Shown here: one piece after another, positions 7,946 through 15,546 of the stretch
How positions within the stretch are numbered: position 1 is the first letter of the stretch
How the letters are laid out: each line of letters begins with the position of its first letter
Source: PUND01 sp046538345
GTDB lineage: Bacteria > Planctomycetota > Phycisphaerae > SM23-33
Assembly: GCA_046538345.1 (NCBI GenBank)
Contig: JBKHJB010000004.1
Span: 1-33,102, forward strand
Reading direction: 5' to 3'
DNA: 33,102 nt
Translations under genes and position numbers: made by a program
The notes under the pieces: generated by a model
The model's database searches: none
What the model saw: the letters and a program-made list of their open reading frames with translations, nothing else
Told to the model about the DNA's origin: nothing

Positions 7946-9583
7946 TCAGGCGTTGCCGTTGCGGCCGAATCGGCGTAAGAGTCGCCCCGCGGCCGACCGC
8001 AAACGGTCTTTCTCCCGGCGGTCGAACAGCAGCGGACTGCAGAAGGCAACCACCACCATGCCGCCCCATACCGTGGTGGTCAACCACGCCGGCAGCAGAT
8101 ACAGCACCGGCGCCGCCAGGACCAGATAGGTCCCGGCGCGTATGGGCAGTCGAGCCAGGAGGAAATACCCCACAGCCACCGCGCCTCCCCCGAGGTACAT
8201 TCCGACCCCCGCAGCCGTTGCGGCTCCGGCGGGTCCGGCCGAGGGCATCCACCACAGTGCCAGGCCCACGTTCGCGACGGCGCCGACGACGGCCGCAAGG
8301 GCGATGACCGCGGGCCTTTCGCGCAGCTTCGCGAGCATCGTCAGAAGCGCCAGGTGCGCCAGCGACTGGAAGAACATCAGCAGTCCCGGAACGAGCGTTC
8401 TGCCCTCGGCAGTGGTGTCGCCGGGCATAACATGCACCCACAGCCCGGCCGTGGCGTAGAGCAAAACGCCCACCGTCATCAGGCACATGGCAACGCCTTT
8501 GTATGCGGTCTGTAGCGTCTGCAGCGGTTGTGCGGGTTGCGAGCCGTCGTCCTGACGGTGCTGCTCCCAGTGGCGGACCACATGGGTAAATACTACCGCC
8601 CATGCCGCGCCGGAAAGCGCCATCACCGGTTGCCCCAGCAGCCGCATGTACGCCTGGAACGTACCGCCGGTCTCCTCGCCGTAGTGGCGGTGGGTGAGGT
8701 AGTAGCTGACATAACCCAGAAGGTTCCACAGAACGTTACTGACCAGCGCCACGAAACCGTAGCGGAGTATCCGCAGAAGCGTCCCGCCCAGCCGGTCCGT
8801 GGCGACGGTGGCGTCCGGCTTGGTGGAGAATGTCGGCAGGACGTCCAGTGGAGCGTTTTCGTCGGCTTCGGCTGCGCCGTGGAAGACCGGCTGAGTCGCC
8901 GCGACACTGGTCTTCGCCATGGCGGGGCGGTTCAGCCCGGCGTTAAGCAGCACAAGCCCCGTCAACAGCGAAAGCGCAACCGCCGCCGAATGTGCCAGCA
9001 AAACGGCTGTGGCGGTCGGAGACACGACTATCACCACCACGGCCGCGGCGGTGAACGTGACGTTGAACATGATCTCCAGCAGCGCAATCAGGCGATACGT
9101 CCGCAGCCCGTAGCAGAAGCCCAGCAGGTTCAGATACAGGGCTATTACCAGAGCGTTGCCCAAAGCCGCCAGGCATATGCGCGTGTGCCGCGCCGTCTCG
9201 ATGCCTTCGGCGTCCACGCGCGACGCCACCACATAGCGCGCCAGCAGGTCGGAGTTCACCAGCGCCACAGCCGCCAGCGCCACGCACACCCCCAGTATGG
9301 GCAGACGGATGCGTCTGTAGAACCTGCGGACCTCCCCGCGGGCCTCGTAGAAGCTCACGTACCGAGTCAGCCCGTGGTTGCTGCCGAGGGTGATTACCGG
9401 CGCGAGCACGTCGAACAGAAACGCGCCTACCGCCCAAAGCCCATACTCGGCGCGACTGAGCAGATGGACCATCAGTAGCAGACGCGCCAGTCCGATGCCC
9501 TTCTGAAGCACCATGGCCGGGACATAGACCGTCATGGATTCGGCCATCGACCCGACCTTCAAAAGGCGCCCCAGGACCACCAC
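7946..9583 (-). CDS. Polysaccharide flippase-like membrane protein (MOP/Wzx-type)
   Basis: A 545-residue polytopic membrane protein resembling MOP-superfamily transporters that flip lipid-linked sugar units across the inner membrane. Many hydrophobic helices (about 12-14) are visible. The N-terminal block contains VYVPAMVLQKGIGLARLLLMVHLLSRAEYGLW, matching the start of oligosaccharide translocases (LSRAEYGLW resembles the LxxxEYGxy element). A hydrophilic loop of roughly 50 residues near 220-265 splits two helical halves. A basic tail (DRREKDRLRSAAGRLLRRFG) ends the protein. Translation starts at GTG 9583, with GAGGAGG a few bases upstream. It lies 37 bases downstream of the SPOR lipoprotein gene, implying cotranscription. 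No glycosyltransferase or polymerase gene is adjacent, so the exported sugar cannot be inferred. Confidence 0.8.
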   Translation of the reverse strand: MVVLGRLLKVGSMAESMTVYVPAMVLQKGIGLARLLLMVHLLSRAEYGLWAVGAFLFDVLAPVITLGSNHGLTRYVSFYEARGEVRRFYRRIRLPILGVCVALAAVALVNSDLLARYVVASRVDAEGIETARHTRICLAALGNALVIALYLNLLGFCYGLRTYRLIALLEIMFNVTFTAAAVVVIVVSPTATAVLLAHSAAVALSLLTGLVLLNAGLNRPAMAKTSVAATQPVFHGAAEADENAPLDVLPTFSTKPDATVATDRLGGTLLRILRYGFVALVSNVLWNLLGYVSYYLTHRHYGEETGGTFQAYMRLLGQPVMALSGAAWAVVFTHVVRHWEQHRQDDGSQPAQPLQTLQTAYKGVAMCLMTVGVLLYATAGLWVHVMPGDTTAEGRTLVPGLLMFFQSLAHLALLTMLAKLRERPAVIALAAVVGAVANVGLALWWMPSAGPAGAATAAGVGMYLGGGAVAVGYFLLARLPIRAGTYLVLAAPVLYLLPAWLTTTVWGGMVVVAFCSPLLFDRREKDRLRSAAGRLLRRFGRNGNA

Positions 9584-9620
9584 CGCAGACCTCCTCAGCT
9601 TATCCGATCAATCGGCCGAC

Positions 9621-10412
9621 TCATCGTATTACCGTTACGAAGGCCTCGCCTTCGTGATTGCGGACGTCCTCGACGCCGGCGTCTGCGGCCTCGTGACTGG
9701 AGTAGCGCCCCACGCAGACCACAAACCTCGGTGCTCGGTCGGCGAGCAGGGGTATCACCCGGGCGTCCAGACCATCGTCGCGGAGCTTTCCGGCAAGCGA
9801 GTCGGCATGCTTGCGCTCGTCGAACGCTCCGGCCTGGATGGTCCATGCGCGGGCGTGCACGCGCCGCTCGGCCGAGCTTGCGAAGGAGGAGTCCTCAAAT
9901 ACGTAAATGAGCCGGTTGAACTGCGTGTCCGCTTCTCGCCACCGTCCCTGACGCTGAAGCACGCAACCAAGACGATACAACGCCTGGTCGCGCGGCGGCC
10001 GGTCGCCGTCCAGGTCGTCCAGCGCATCGCGGTAGTAATTCTCGGCGGCGGCTATCTCGTCATTCTCATAGGCGATATTGCCCAGGGCGACCAAAGCCCG
10101 GCCGCGGAGGTGCTTGTCGTCGGCATCATCGACGGCCTTGCGGAGATCCCGGCGGGCGTCGTCGGGACGTTCCTGTCGATAGTATGCCATCCCGCGGAGG
10201 TAATACGCCTCGGCCACTCCGCGGACGCGGGGGTACTGCGAGAGAAACTCATCCATCCGTGAGCGGGCGCTGTCGTGCTCGCCGGCTTCGTAGGCATCTA
10301 TGCCGGAGTTCAGAAGCTCCCGGGCCTGCGGCGGCATCTCCGGCGCGCAGCCGGTGAGCACGAAACAAACCAGCGCCACCATCCACACGGACGTGCCTTT
10401 GAGGAATTCCAT
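9621..10412 (-). CDS. TPR lipoprotein with C-terminal SPOR domain
   Basis: A 263-residue predicted lipoprotein. Residues 1-22 form a signal peptide ending in the lipobox LTGC, with C22 as the lipidated cysteine. Residues 25-180 carry TPR-type hairpins (LNSGIDAYEAGEHDSARSRM, YYLRGMAYYRQERPDDARRD, LYRLGCVLQRQGRWREADTQ). Residues 187-263 form a SPOR-like domain, beginning AWTIQAGAFDERKHADSLA and ending with the RFVVCVGRYSS strand-turn. SPOR domains bind glycan strands of peptidoglycan stripped of stem peptides, typically at division sites; TPRs bind proteins. The layout is also like YbgF/CpoB-type envelope coordinators. It lies between a small membrane protein (73 bases upstream) and the flippase (37 bases downstream), so an envelope role is likely. 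Confidence 0.85.
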   Translation of the reverse strand: MEFLKGTSVWMVALVCFVLTGCAPEMPPQARELLNSGIDAYEAGEHDSARSRMDEFLSQYPRVRGVAEAYYLRGMAYYRQERPDDARRDLRKAVDDADDKHLRGRALVALGNIAYENDEIAAAENYYRDALDDLDGDRPPRDQALYRLGCVLQRQGRWREADTQFNRLIYVFEDSSFASSAERRVHARAWTIQAGAFDERKHADSLAGKLRDDGLDARVIPLLADRAPRFVVCVGRYSSHEAADAGVEDVRNHEGEAFVTVIR

Positions 10413-10485
10413 TTCTCCGCTCCCAATGTGTCTGTGGAGGTTTTCGGCCTGTGAAGGCCCGTGGCTTGAGCCGGCACGGAACCGT

Positions 10486-10842
10486 TCACGTCATCAGAAA
10501 CAGCATCATCAGATTCAGCAGTGAGAAACCCAGATGCACAATAAGCCCGCCCGCTCCGACGAGACCGAGCACCTTCACCGTCGGCGAGAGTTTCAGTATG
10601 CGCTGGAGACGGACGGGCAGATACACCGCGGCGAACATGCCCCCGAGCAAGCCCAGAAAGCTTATCACGTCCAGCATTACCTCGCCGCCATCCCACTGCC
10701 AGGTTCGCAGCATTGCGGCACGGCCCAGACGGGGCAGCGTGAGAATCAGCAGTACGAACATCGCCACGCAAACCGCCGACATGGACCCGCCGGGCGGCGT
10801 CGAGGAAGAGTCGTGCTGCGCTTGCTGGTGTTCGTCGTTCAT
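10486..10842 (-). CDS. Small three-helix membrane protein of unknown function
   Basis: A 118-residue protein with a polar, Gln/Ser/Pro-rich N-terminus of about 20 residues and three hydrophobic segments, at roughly 22-40 (AVCVAMFVLLILTLP), 55-75 (DVISFLGLLGGMFAAVYL) and 89-117 (LGLVGAGGLIVHLGFSLLNL). A basic loop (PVRLQRILKLSPTVK) lies between helices two and three. I do not recognise the family. AGGAA precedes the ATG by about eight bases. It is the first gene of the minus-strand run with the SPOR lipoprotein and flippase, and it is divergent from the beta-propeller gene at 10983. The spacing suggests one operon, but the sequence gives no direct functional clue. Confidence 0.7.
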   Translation of the reverse strand: MNDEHQQAQHDSSSTPPGGSMSAVCVAMFVLLILTLPRLGRAAMLRTWQWDGGEVMLDVISFLGLLGGMFAAVYLPVRLQRILKLSPTVKVLGLVGAGGLIVHLGFSLLNLMMLFLMT

Positions 10843-10982
10843 GGTGAAGGTTCCTGGCGGGTCAGATTACGCCGCCACACCGGCCGCGCCAACCGCCGAG
10901 CGCGCGGAGGGAATCTGGAAAAACTCATCAGTGTCGCCAACAATGGTAACGTGGAGCGCGTTGTCATAGAAAGCAAACCTCA

Positions 10983-11954
10983 ATGACGGCAACGAACGAC
11001 GAGAAATCGACTCTGTACATCGCCGGCGAGCGGACGCTCTGGCGGATAGCCCACGCCGGGGAGGAACCGGAGGAAATCTTTTCCGGCGAGGGTCTCCGGG
11101 CCGTGTCGGCCGGTGCGGGCATCGTCGCTGTAGGTCTGGAAGAGAGAAAGGTAGTCGTGCTCGGCGACGACGGTCGGGCGGCTGAGGCGACAGTGGACGA
11201 ACCGGTGGAGTCGCTGCTGGTGATTTCCCACCGGCCTGTGAATGTGCTTGTGGGCACCGAGGACGCCCGGTTGTACCGGCTGACGGGCGAGGGTCTGCGG
11301 CGGAACGCTAACTTCGACGCGCTCGACTGCAGACAGACCTGGCATACGCCGTGGGGCGGGCCGCCGGCTGTCAGGAGCATGGCCGCTACTCCGGACGGAT
11401 GGATTTACGCGGATATACACGTCGGTAGCATCATGCGGTCGCCCGACCGCGGGGAACACTTCGAGCCGGTGAAGCCGGAACTCCACGAAGACGTGCACCA
11501 GGTCGCGACGTGTCCCGTCGACGCCAATCGCATCTACGCCAACACCGCCAAAGCCGTGTACGTCAGCTATGACAGGGGCGGGTCGTGGGAACATCGCTCC
11601 GCCGAGCTGGAGGACCGCTACGGGCGCGCTATTGCGGTTGCGCCGGAGGATCCGGATTTGCTTTTGACTACAGTCAGCGACGGGCCCCACGGAGATAACG
11701 TGCACGGGCAGCTTTGGCGCAGTGACGACTGCGGGCGCAGCTGGTCGCACGTGCTCGACGGGTTTCCGCACTCCACAAGAGAGAACATAAACACCCATCA
11801 TGTCGCATTCGCGGCCGACAGTACGGCGTGGGCCGTGGTAGGCGATACGGTTTATATCGGATCACAACGGGCCTGCCAGTGGCGCCGGTGGCGGCGGATG
11901 AACGAGCCGATCGTGATGCTCGCTTCCCCCGAAGCCGTTATTGAACAGGCGTGA
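10983..11954 (+). CDS. Asp-box (BNR-like) beta-propeller protein
   Basis: A 323-residue protein of the sialidase/sortilin-like or WD40/YVTN/BNR-repeat type. At least three Asp-box-like turns are visible: RSPDRGEHFEPV, SYDRGGSWEH and RSDDCGRSWSHV, matching S-x-D-x-G-x-x-W/F. Between them are beta-propeller-like blades such as VRSMAATPDGWIYADIHVG and RAIAVAPEDPDLLLTTVSD. No signal peptide or membrane helix is present, although many Asp-box proteins are exported. No sialidase active-site arginine triad is evident, so hydrolase activity should not be assumed. No clear ribosome-binding site precedes the ATG. It is a single plus-strand gene whose 3' end overlaps the 3' end of the KS-alpha gene by 17 bases (11938-11954). 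Function unknown. Confidence 0.8.
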   Translation: MTATNDEKSTLYIAGERTLWRIAHAGEEPEEIFSGEGLRAVSAGAGIVAVGLEERKVVVLGDDGRAAEATVDEPVESLLVISHRPVNVLVGTEDARLYRLTGEGLRRNANFDALDCRQTWHTPWGGPPAVRSMAATPDGWIYADIHVGSIMRSPDRGEHFEPVKPELHEDVHQVATCPVDANRIYANTAKAVYVSYDRGGSWEHRSAELEDRYGRAIAVAPEDPDLLLTTVSDGPHGDNVHGQLWRSDDCGRSWSHVLDGFPHSTRENINTHHVAFAADSTAWAVVGDTVYIGSQRACQWRRWRRMNEPIVMLASPEAVIEQA

Positions 11955-13221
11955 TGATGAGCGTGTCGTTCTGTCCGCCGAAGCCGAAGCTGTTGGACAT
12001 TATGGTGTGCAGCTCGGCGGGACGGGGTTTGTTGGGCACGTAATCCAGGTCGCAGGCCGGGTCGGGCGTAGTGTAGTTTGTCGTAGGCGGTATTACCTGG
12101 TCCCGCAGCGCCAGCACACAGCTAACCAGCTCCGTGGCGCCGGCGGCGGCGATGAGATGTCCCATCATGCTCTTGACGCTGGAGACGGGCACCTTGTGGG
12201 CGTTATCACCGAAGACCTGCTTGATGGCCTTTGTCTCCACCTGGTCGTTCTGCTGCGTGCCTGTGCCGTGTGCCGAGACGTAGTCGATATCCGTGGGCTT
12301 GAGCTTGGCGTCCTTCAGAGCGGCGTGCATGCTGGCGGCCGCACCGTCGCCGTTGGGATCCTGGTCGGTTATGCGGAAGGCGTCCGCCGAGGAGCCATAG
12401 CCGATAATCTCCGCGAGCATATTCGCGCCGCGCTCGGCCGCGAAGTCGTAGTCCTCGAGAATGAGTATGCTCGCGCCCTCCCCGAGAACGAAGCCGTCCC
12501 GTGTCAGATCGAACGGACGGGAGGAAGTCTCTATCTCATCGTTGCGGGTGGAAAGGGCGGTCAGGCGGTTGAAGCCCGTCACGCCGTAGGGGTGGATCAT
12601 GCTGTGGGCGCCGCCGCTGATTACGACGTCGGCGTCGCCGTGGCGTATCTGCATGGCCGCCTCGCCCATCGCCTGTGTGCTGGCGGCGCAGGCGGTCAGC
12701 ACGTTAAAAGCCGGTCCCCGCACGCCGAACTCGCCGGCGAGGTGGGCGACAACCATGTTCGATTCCTGTTCGAACTCGCGCCACAGGTCCATTCGCTGGA
12801 AAGCCAGTTCCGCCCACTTGCGGGTGTCCACGCCGCCGTCGGACCAGGCATCGACCATCAGCGATGTAAAATTGTCGAAGTCGAGACTTCCCTCGCCGGA
12901 GCCGAGATAAAGCCCCAGCCGCTCGGCGTCCAGGTCATCGCAATCCGCCAGACGCGACTGCTTCCACGCCTGGACGGCCGCGGCGATGGCGAATCCACAA
13001 TGTCTCCCGGCCGTGGCGTGCCGTTCGGCGTTTGTCACGTACCGGGCAAGGTCGAAGTCCTTCACCTGCGCCGAGAAAGTGGAGGGGAAAGTCGAGGCGT
13101 CGAACAGTTCGGTCCTGCTGATGCCGCTCTTGCACGCCAGAAGCGCACGCCAGGTCTCTTCCACGTCGTGGGCCAGTGGGTTGATGGTGCCCATGCCGGT
13201 TATGACCACGCGTCGGCTCAT
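11938..13221 (-). CDS. Beta-ketoacyl-ACP synthase, KS-alpha (FabF-like, catalytic)
   Basis: A 427-residue FabF-type condensing enzyme of the thiolase fold. It joins a malonyl-ACP-derived unit to an acyl chain by decarboxylative Claisen condensation. It begins MSRRVVITGMGTINPLAHD. All catalytic residues are visible: C178 in NVLTACAAST, H318 in SAHGTGTQ, K350 and H355 in KSMMGHLIAAAG, with GDADVVISGGAH after the nucleophile and the glycine-rich end SNSFGFGGQN. An in-frame ATG at 13248 exists, but 13221 is preferred because it overlaps the stop of the KS-beta gene as ATGA, with GAGGA just upstream. This implies translational coupling and equimolar partners. It is the last gene of a five-gene cassette. 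It could serve housekeeping fatty-acid synthesis, but the linked degenerate KS argues for a specialised product. Confidence 0.93.
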   Translation of the reverse strand: MSRRVVITGMGTINPLAHDVEETWRALLACKSGISRTELFDASTFPSTFSAQVKDFDLARYVTNAERHATAGRHCGFAIAAAVQAWKQSRLADCDDLDAERLGLYLGSGEGSLDFDNFTSLMVDAWSDGGVDTRKWAELAFQRMDLWREFEQESNMVVAHLAGEFGVRGPAFNVLTACAASTQAMGEAAMQIRHGDADVVISGGAHSMIHPYGVTGFNRLTALSTRNDEIETSSRPFDLTRDGFVLGEGASILILEDYDFAAERGANMLAEIIGYGSSADAFRITDQDPNGDGAAASMHAALKDAKLKPTDIDYVSAHGTGTQQNDQVETKAIKQVFGDNAHKVPVSSVKSMMGHLIAAAGATELVSCVLALRDQVIPPTTNYTTPDPACDLDYVPNKPRPAELHTIMSNSFGFGGQNDTLIITPVQ

Positions 13222-14534
13222 GATTCCTCGACTCGTCTTATGACGCATGCGGCGCTCTGTCCGCCTACGGAGAAAGCACCGGCCAGCACGTTGCGGATTT
13301 CCGCCTTTCGCGGCTCACCGGACAACGACAGTCCGCATCCGTCGGCCGGACGGGTGAAATTGGCGGTCGGCGGAACGGTCTGATCGCGCAAAGCCAGGGC
13401 GGCCGCGGCAAGCTCCACGCCGCCGGCGCCGGAGAACAGCGAACCCACCGAGCCGGTTACGGCGGTCGCGGGTATCTTCGCGGCGGCGTCGCCCAGTGCG
13501 TCGAACCAGGCGCTCGATTCGAGCCGGTCCTCGGCGGGCACGCCCGTTCCGTGTGCGACGATAAGGTCGATGTCGTCCGGACCTGTTCCCGCGTCGGCCA
13601 TCGCCTTGCGAGCGGCGCCGCCCAGCCCGCCGGCGGAGGGTCGGGTCACATCCATGCCCTGCGGGTCGCAGGCCGCTCCGAAGCCCGCCACTTCGGCGTA
13701 TATCCGCGCTCCGCGCTGTGTGGCGCGGTCGAAATCTTCCAGTATGAGCAGTCCGCCGCCTTCGCCTATGATCGTGCCGTCGTGTGCGGTGTCGAACGGC
13801 CGGCATGCGCCGGCGGGGTTATCGTTGGAACTCTCGCACAGCCGCTTCAGCAGGGTGTGGCGCATAAGGTTCATGCAGTTGAGCTTGCTCTCCGCGCCGC
13901 CTGCGACCACCACGTCCGCGTCGCCGCGAGCGATTATCCGCGCCGATTCGCCGACGGCCATGTGCGCTGCGGCGTCGCCGCAGGTAATGCAGTTGCTCGG
14001 TCCCTCGGCGCCGTGGATGATGGTCACGTGGCAGGAGAGCATGTTGGGCAGATACTTCAGCAGCCATAGGGGGGTGAGGTTGTTTATGCCCGACTCGCCC
14101 CATAGCTTCATGTCGAACCGACCGTCCTTGACGGCGGTATTGACGGCCATGCCCAGCTCGTCCAGGTCGGTGCAGATAAGCCCGGCTGCTATATTGCATC
14201 CCAGTCGGCCCGAATCCACGTCCACGCTGTCGGGGTCGATTCCGCGCGTGTTAATGCCGGCGTCGCGGAAGGCGCAATCGGCGGCGGCGACAGCTATCTC
14301 AATATCCCGCGCCATGACTTTGACGCTTTTGCGGTAGTTCTTGGGGACGAACTTCCGGGCGGAGAAATCGTCGAGCTGACCACCGACGCGCGAGGGGAAA
14401 TTTGAGGCGTCGAAGAGGTCTATTTGCTTCAGGCAGCACCGGCCGGTAGTGAGCGCCTCGTGGAACGACTCCGCTCCCACGCCCGCTGCCGAGACCACGC
14501 CCAGGCCTGTGATCGCGACACGACGGTCAGCCAT
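13218..14534 (-). CDS. Degenerate ketosynthase, KS-beta / chain-length-factor-like
   Basis: A 438-residue protein clearly homologous to FabF (start RRVAITGLGVVSAAG, core GDADVVVAGGAESKLN, LIVAHGTG, end AGAFSVGGQSA) but lacking its chemistry. Counting back from the conserved GDAD places D187 where the nucleophilic cysteine should be; two cysteines, C182 and C185, lie just before it in SNCITCGDAAAH. The first histidine, H328, is kept. The K-S-M-x-G-H element has become TGSVGSLFSG, so the lysine position is Thr360 and the second histidine position is Ser365. In type II polyketide and aryl-polyene systems, such inactive partners (KS-beta/CLF) heterodimerise with KS-alpha and set chain length. Its start overlaps the upstream dehydratase by eight bases and its stop overlaps KS-alpha as ATGA. 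The CLF role is an inference from pairing and residue loss. Confidence 0.85.
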   Translation of the reverse strand: MADRRVAITGLGVVSAAGVGAESFHEALTTGRCCLKQIDLFDASNFPSRVGGQLDDFSARKFVPKNYRKSVKVMARDIEIAVAAADCAFRDAGINTRGIDPDSVDVDSGRLGCNIAAGLICTDLDELGMAVNTAVKDGRFDMKLWGESGINNLTPLWLLKYLPNMLSCHVTIIHGAEGPSNCITCGDAAAHMAVGESARIIARGDADVVVAGGAESKLNCMNLMRHTLLKRLCESSNDNPAGACRPFDTAHDGTIIGEGGGLLILEDFDRATQRGARIYAEVAGFGAACDPQGMDVTRPSAGGLGGAARKAMADAGTGPDDIDLIVAHGTGVPAEDRLESSAWFDALGDAAAKIPATAVTGSVGSLFSGAGGVELAAAALALRDQTVPPTANFTRPADGCGLSLSGEPRKAEIRNVLAGAFSVGGQSAACVIRRVEES

Positions 14535-15003
14535 CCCGACCCTCCAGAATCGGTGCGATGAGGCGACGGAACTGACCGGTGAACACGAAATTCTCCTCCG
14601 GGAACTTCTGTCCGGCGAGGTTGCGGTCTATGTGCGAGAACATCAGGTTGACCTCACCGACTTGTTCACCGTTGCGCTTGATGACTCCGCGGGTGGCGGC
14701 GGCTTCGTCGGCGATGGTCTCTATCTCCGCCTCGAAGGTGATCTGGTCCCCGGGAACTACGACCTCGGTGAACTCGGCCTTGGCTATCTTCGCGAGGATA
14801 ACCTTCTCGCTGAAGTCGCGTGCCTCGCCGACGAGGATGCCGGCCGTCTGAGCCATGCCCTCTATCATCAGCGACGCGGGGTGCACCGGGTATGCCTCCC
14901 AGTGGTCATGGAGGTGTTCCTCGGCGAGCGTCACGTTCTTTACGGCGACAGCCCGGACGCCCGACTCAAACTCGACAAAACGATCTATCCAAATCCAACG
15001 CAT
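14527..15003 (-). CDS. Hotdog-fold dehydratase, FabA/FabZ-like (second copy)
   Basis: A 158-residue hotdog-fold protein, the usual length for (3R)-hydroxyacyl-ACP dehydratases, which remove water from 3-hydroxyacyl-ACP to give the enoyl form. H34 (HDHWEAYPVHP) and E48 (SLMIEGMAQTAG) lie at the spacing of the catalytic His and Glu/Asp of FabZ/FabA. The usual MPGVLxxEA motif is changed to HPASLMIEGMAQ, so it is diverged from the first copy at 15547. The C-terminal third (FSHIDRNLAGQKFPEENFVF) is longer and unlike FabZ. A thioesterase or non-catalytic hotdog partner is an alternative. Its 3' end overlaps the start of KS-beta by eight bases, and ACP lies 50 bases upstream, which places it inside the acyl-assembly cassette. 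Confidence 0.82.
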   Translation of the reverse strand: MRWIWIDRFVEFESGVRAVAVKNVTLAEEHLHDHWEAYPVHPASLMIEGMAQTAGILVGEARDFSEKVILAKIAKAEFTEVVVPGDQITFEAEIETIADEAAATRGVIKRNGEQVGEVNLMFSHIDRNLAGQKFPEENFVFTGQFRRLIAPILEGRDG

Positions 15004-15053
15004 CGGACAATCCGAGGGTTACCACCGGCGGCCTGACAAGCCCAACGGTGCGG

Positions 15054-15446
15054 TCAGTCGCTGTTAACCTTGTCCCGAACGTAATTGATGATGGTCTGAA
15101 CGCTGAAAAGCTCGGCCAGTTTGTTGACATCCGGATCCTGCTCGAAGCCGCTGAGGTCCAGATGAGGCATTCGCTCTTTCAGTTGCTCCAGGCCCTGCTC
15201 GGTGAGCTTCCCGTCCTGGACGTACTCAGGGTTGTTCAGCACGTTGTCGGGAAACAGCTCGCCCCGGGGGATCTTGATATTGAAGGCCTTCTCGAGCCGG
15301 AAGACGATGTCCAGAAAGTCGATGGACTCGGCGCCCAGGTCGCCTGTGAGAGTCGCTTCCGGAGTAACTTCATCCTCGTCCACTCCGAGGGCCTCGACGA
15401 GCGTATCGCGCACCTTTTCGAGAACTTCCTGTTCGGTCATCGGCAT
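15054..15446 (-). CDS. Acyl carrier protein with an inserted segment
   Basis: A 130-residue acyl carrier protein, against about 78 for ordinary ACP. It carries growing acyl chains on a phosphopantetheine arm attached to S41 in DLGAESIDFLDIVFRLE (a variant of the usual DSL, with Glu before Ser). Helix I (residues 4-20), helix II (41-55) and the IKIPRGEL segment fit the family. About 45 residues (roughly 67-112, including GKLTEQGLEQLKERMPHLD) then precede the last helix (FSVQTIINYVRDKV). The open frame extends to 15518, but AAGGAGA at 15456-15462 lies nine bases before ATG 15446, so that start is used. It lies between two dehydratase genes, so it is probably dedicated to this cassette rather than to bulk fatty-acid synthesis. 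Confidence 0.92.
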   Translation of the reverse strand: MPMTEQEVLEKVRDTLVEALGVDEDEVTPEATLTGDLGAESIDFLDIVFRLEKAFNIKIPRGELFPDNVLNNPEYVQDGKLTEQGLEQLKERMPHLDLSGFEQDPDVNKLAELFSVQTIINYVRDKVNSD

Positions 15447-15455
15447 TAGCTTCTG

Positions 15456-15462
15456 TCTCCTT
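15456..15462 (-). promoter_or_regulatory. Ribosome-binding site of the ACP gene
   Basis: On the minus strand this reads AAGGAGA, nine bases before ATG 15446. It rules out the longer open frame that begins at 15518, whose extra N-terminus (Trp/Pro/Arg-rich) is not ACP-like. Confidence 0.7.
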
Positions 15463-15546
15463 CTGGGGCCTGACCACCACCAGTGGTGTTCCTCCGGCGG
15501 CCATGCTGGAAAAGGCAACTATGTATAGGCCCTTTGCCGGGTAAAG

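Noticed and set aside
11941..13383. 480-residue open frame antisense to KS-alpha
   Set aside because: It covers a certain FabF-like gene and runs into KS-beta; composition is that of a shadow frame.
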